From positions 62,001-126,000 of the forward strand of contig JABWCD010000020.1 in the NCBI GenBank assembly GCA_013359265.1: 64,000 nucleotides of DNA, written 5' to 3'. The first letter of the stretch is position 1. Every line of letters begins with the position of its first letter. This stretch comes from Candidatus Hydrogenedentota bacterium (lineage in GTDB: Bacteria > Hydrogenedentota > Hydrogenedentia > Hydrogenedentales > SLHB01). Made by a program: the position numbers and the translations under genes. Of the stretch, positions 63,780-64,000 are shown one piece after another. A model generated the notes under the pieces. The model did no database searches and was not told the DNA's origin. It saw only the letters and a list, made by a program, of their open reading frames with translations.

Positions 63780-64000
63780 TCAGTCTCCGACCAACCGCCG
63801 CAGCAGCCCGAGATTGACGTCCTCGAGTGAACCCAAGACAATGTCGGCCTCTGCCAATTCGTCGCGCCGAAAACTGTTCGTTACCGCGATGCACTTCAGG
63901 CCCGCCGCCTTTGCCGAGGTCACGCCGGTGACGGCATCTTCGATTACAACGCAGTTTTCCTTCGCGAACCCTACTGCGCGCTGCGCAGCCTCGTAAATCT
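63780..64000 (-). CDS. HAD-family phosphatase, partial (N-terminus beyond window)
   Basis: The last 73 residues are visible up to the TGA at 63780-63782. Motif IV and its surroundings (CVVIEDAVTGVTSAKAAGLK, then CIAVTNSF) are typical of beta-phosphoglucomutase-like HAD hydrolases. The catalytic Asp-x-Asp motif I lies beyond base 64000. The stop is five bases before the esterase start, suggesting co-transcription. The likely substrates are sugar phosphates. Confidence 0.85.
   Translation of the reverse strand, partial: IYEAAQRAVGFAKENCVVIEDAVTGVTSAKAAGLKCIAVTNSFRRDELAEADIVLGSLEDVNLGLLRRLVGD

Overview
The window is a GC-rich, gene-dense bacterial chromosome segment with short intergenic spaces and many ATGA/GTGA stop-start overlaps. 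No tRNA, rRNA, CRISPR array, insertion sequence or phage gene was seen. Gene content points to a PVC-superphylum or Hydrogenedentota-like organism, probably known mainly from metagenomes. The pointers are a DUF1800/DUF1501 pair, a formylglycine sulfatase and GH29 fucosidase, a planctomycete-style microcompartment cluster with a class II aldolase, an IPTL-CTERM-like surface protein, a tandem carboxypeptidase-regulatory-repeat protein, and a HTH-receiver response regulator. This placement is inference from gene content only.

Layout. 1-4.5 kb: two coupled minus-strand membrane genes, then a DinG-type iron-sulfur helicase with an N-terminal JAMM (RadC-like) domain. 4.5-8.9 kb: a four-gene unit of glucose-6-phosphate isomerase, a membrane protein, an ECF sigma factor and its likely anti-sigma partner. 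8.9-17.0 kb: a near-consensus promoter followed by a HTH-receiver regulator, a 1213-residue hybrid histidine kinase and a heterodimeric ABC exporter with one degenerate ATP site. 17.0-23.2 kb (minus): a GT2 glycosyltransferase, a GT-C-like membrane enzyme and a 1190-residue repeat protein with a striking operator-like palindrome cluster upstream. 23.6-26.5 kb: TolA/TonB-like protein, TolB and SmpB.

26.8-33.8 kb: a membrane-anchored GH31 glycosidase, HflC/HflK, a CoA-binding protein, a polytopic membrane protein and a GlcG/HbpS-type protein. 34-39 kb: SDR oxidoreductase, sulfatase, SpoIIE-type phosphatase and alpha-L-fucosidase. 39.2-42.7 kb (minus): a coupled pair of a double-AAA Clp-like ATPase and a membrane-anchored FHA protein, preceded by a small conserved-looking gene. 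42.7-48.5 kb: an AT-rich promoter region with a phasin-like protein, a GNAT acetyltransferase, a DNRLRE-type surface protein and the DUF1800/DUF1501 pair. 49.1-51.1 kb: a microcompartment operon (BMC-T, two BMC-P, class II aldolase) with no hexameric BMC-H gene. 51.3-54.5 kb: three envelope proteins of unknown role. 54.5-59.5 kb (minus): alaS-ruvX-mltG-sugar isomerase operon from a good promoter. 59.6-64 kb: HpcH/HpaI aldolase coupled to a propeller/toroid secreted protein, then a Tat-exported alpha/beta hydrolase behind a partial HAD phosphatase.

How the genes may work together. Sulfatase and fucosidase can release L-fucose from sulfated polysaccharide. The microcompartment aldolase could then cleave the phosphorylated sugar inside a protein shell, with the hexameric shell proteins and aldehyde dehydrogenase encoded elsewhere. 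The most unusual items are the JAMM-DinG fusion, the Clp-like ATPase/FHA pair (no long middle domain, no visible ClpP-docking tripeptide), the incomplete microcompartment operon with a 16-bp palindrome upstream, and overlapping TGGACA/TGTCCA palindromes before the giant repeat protein.
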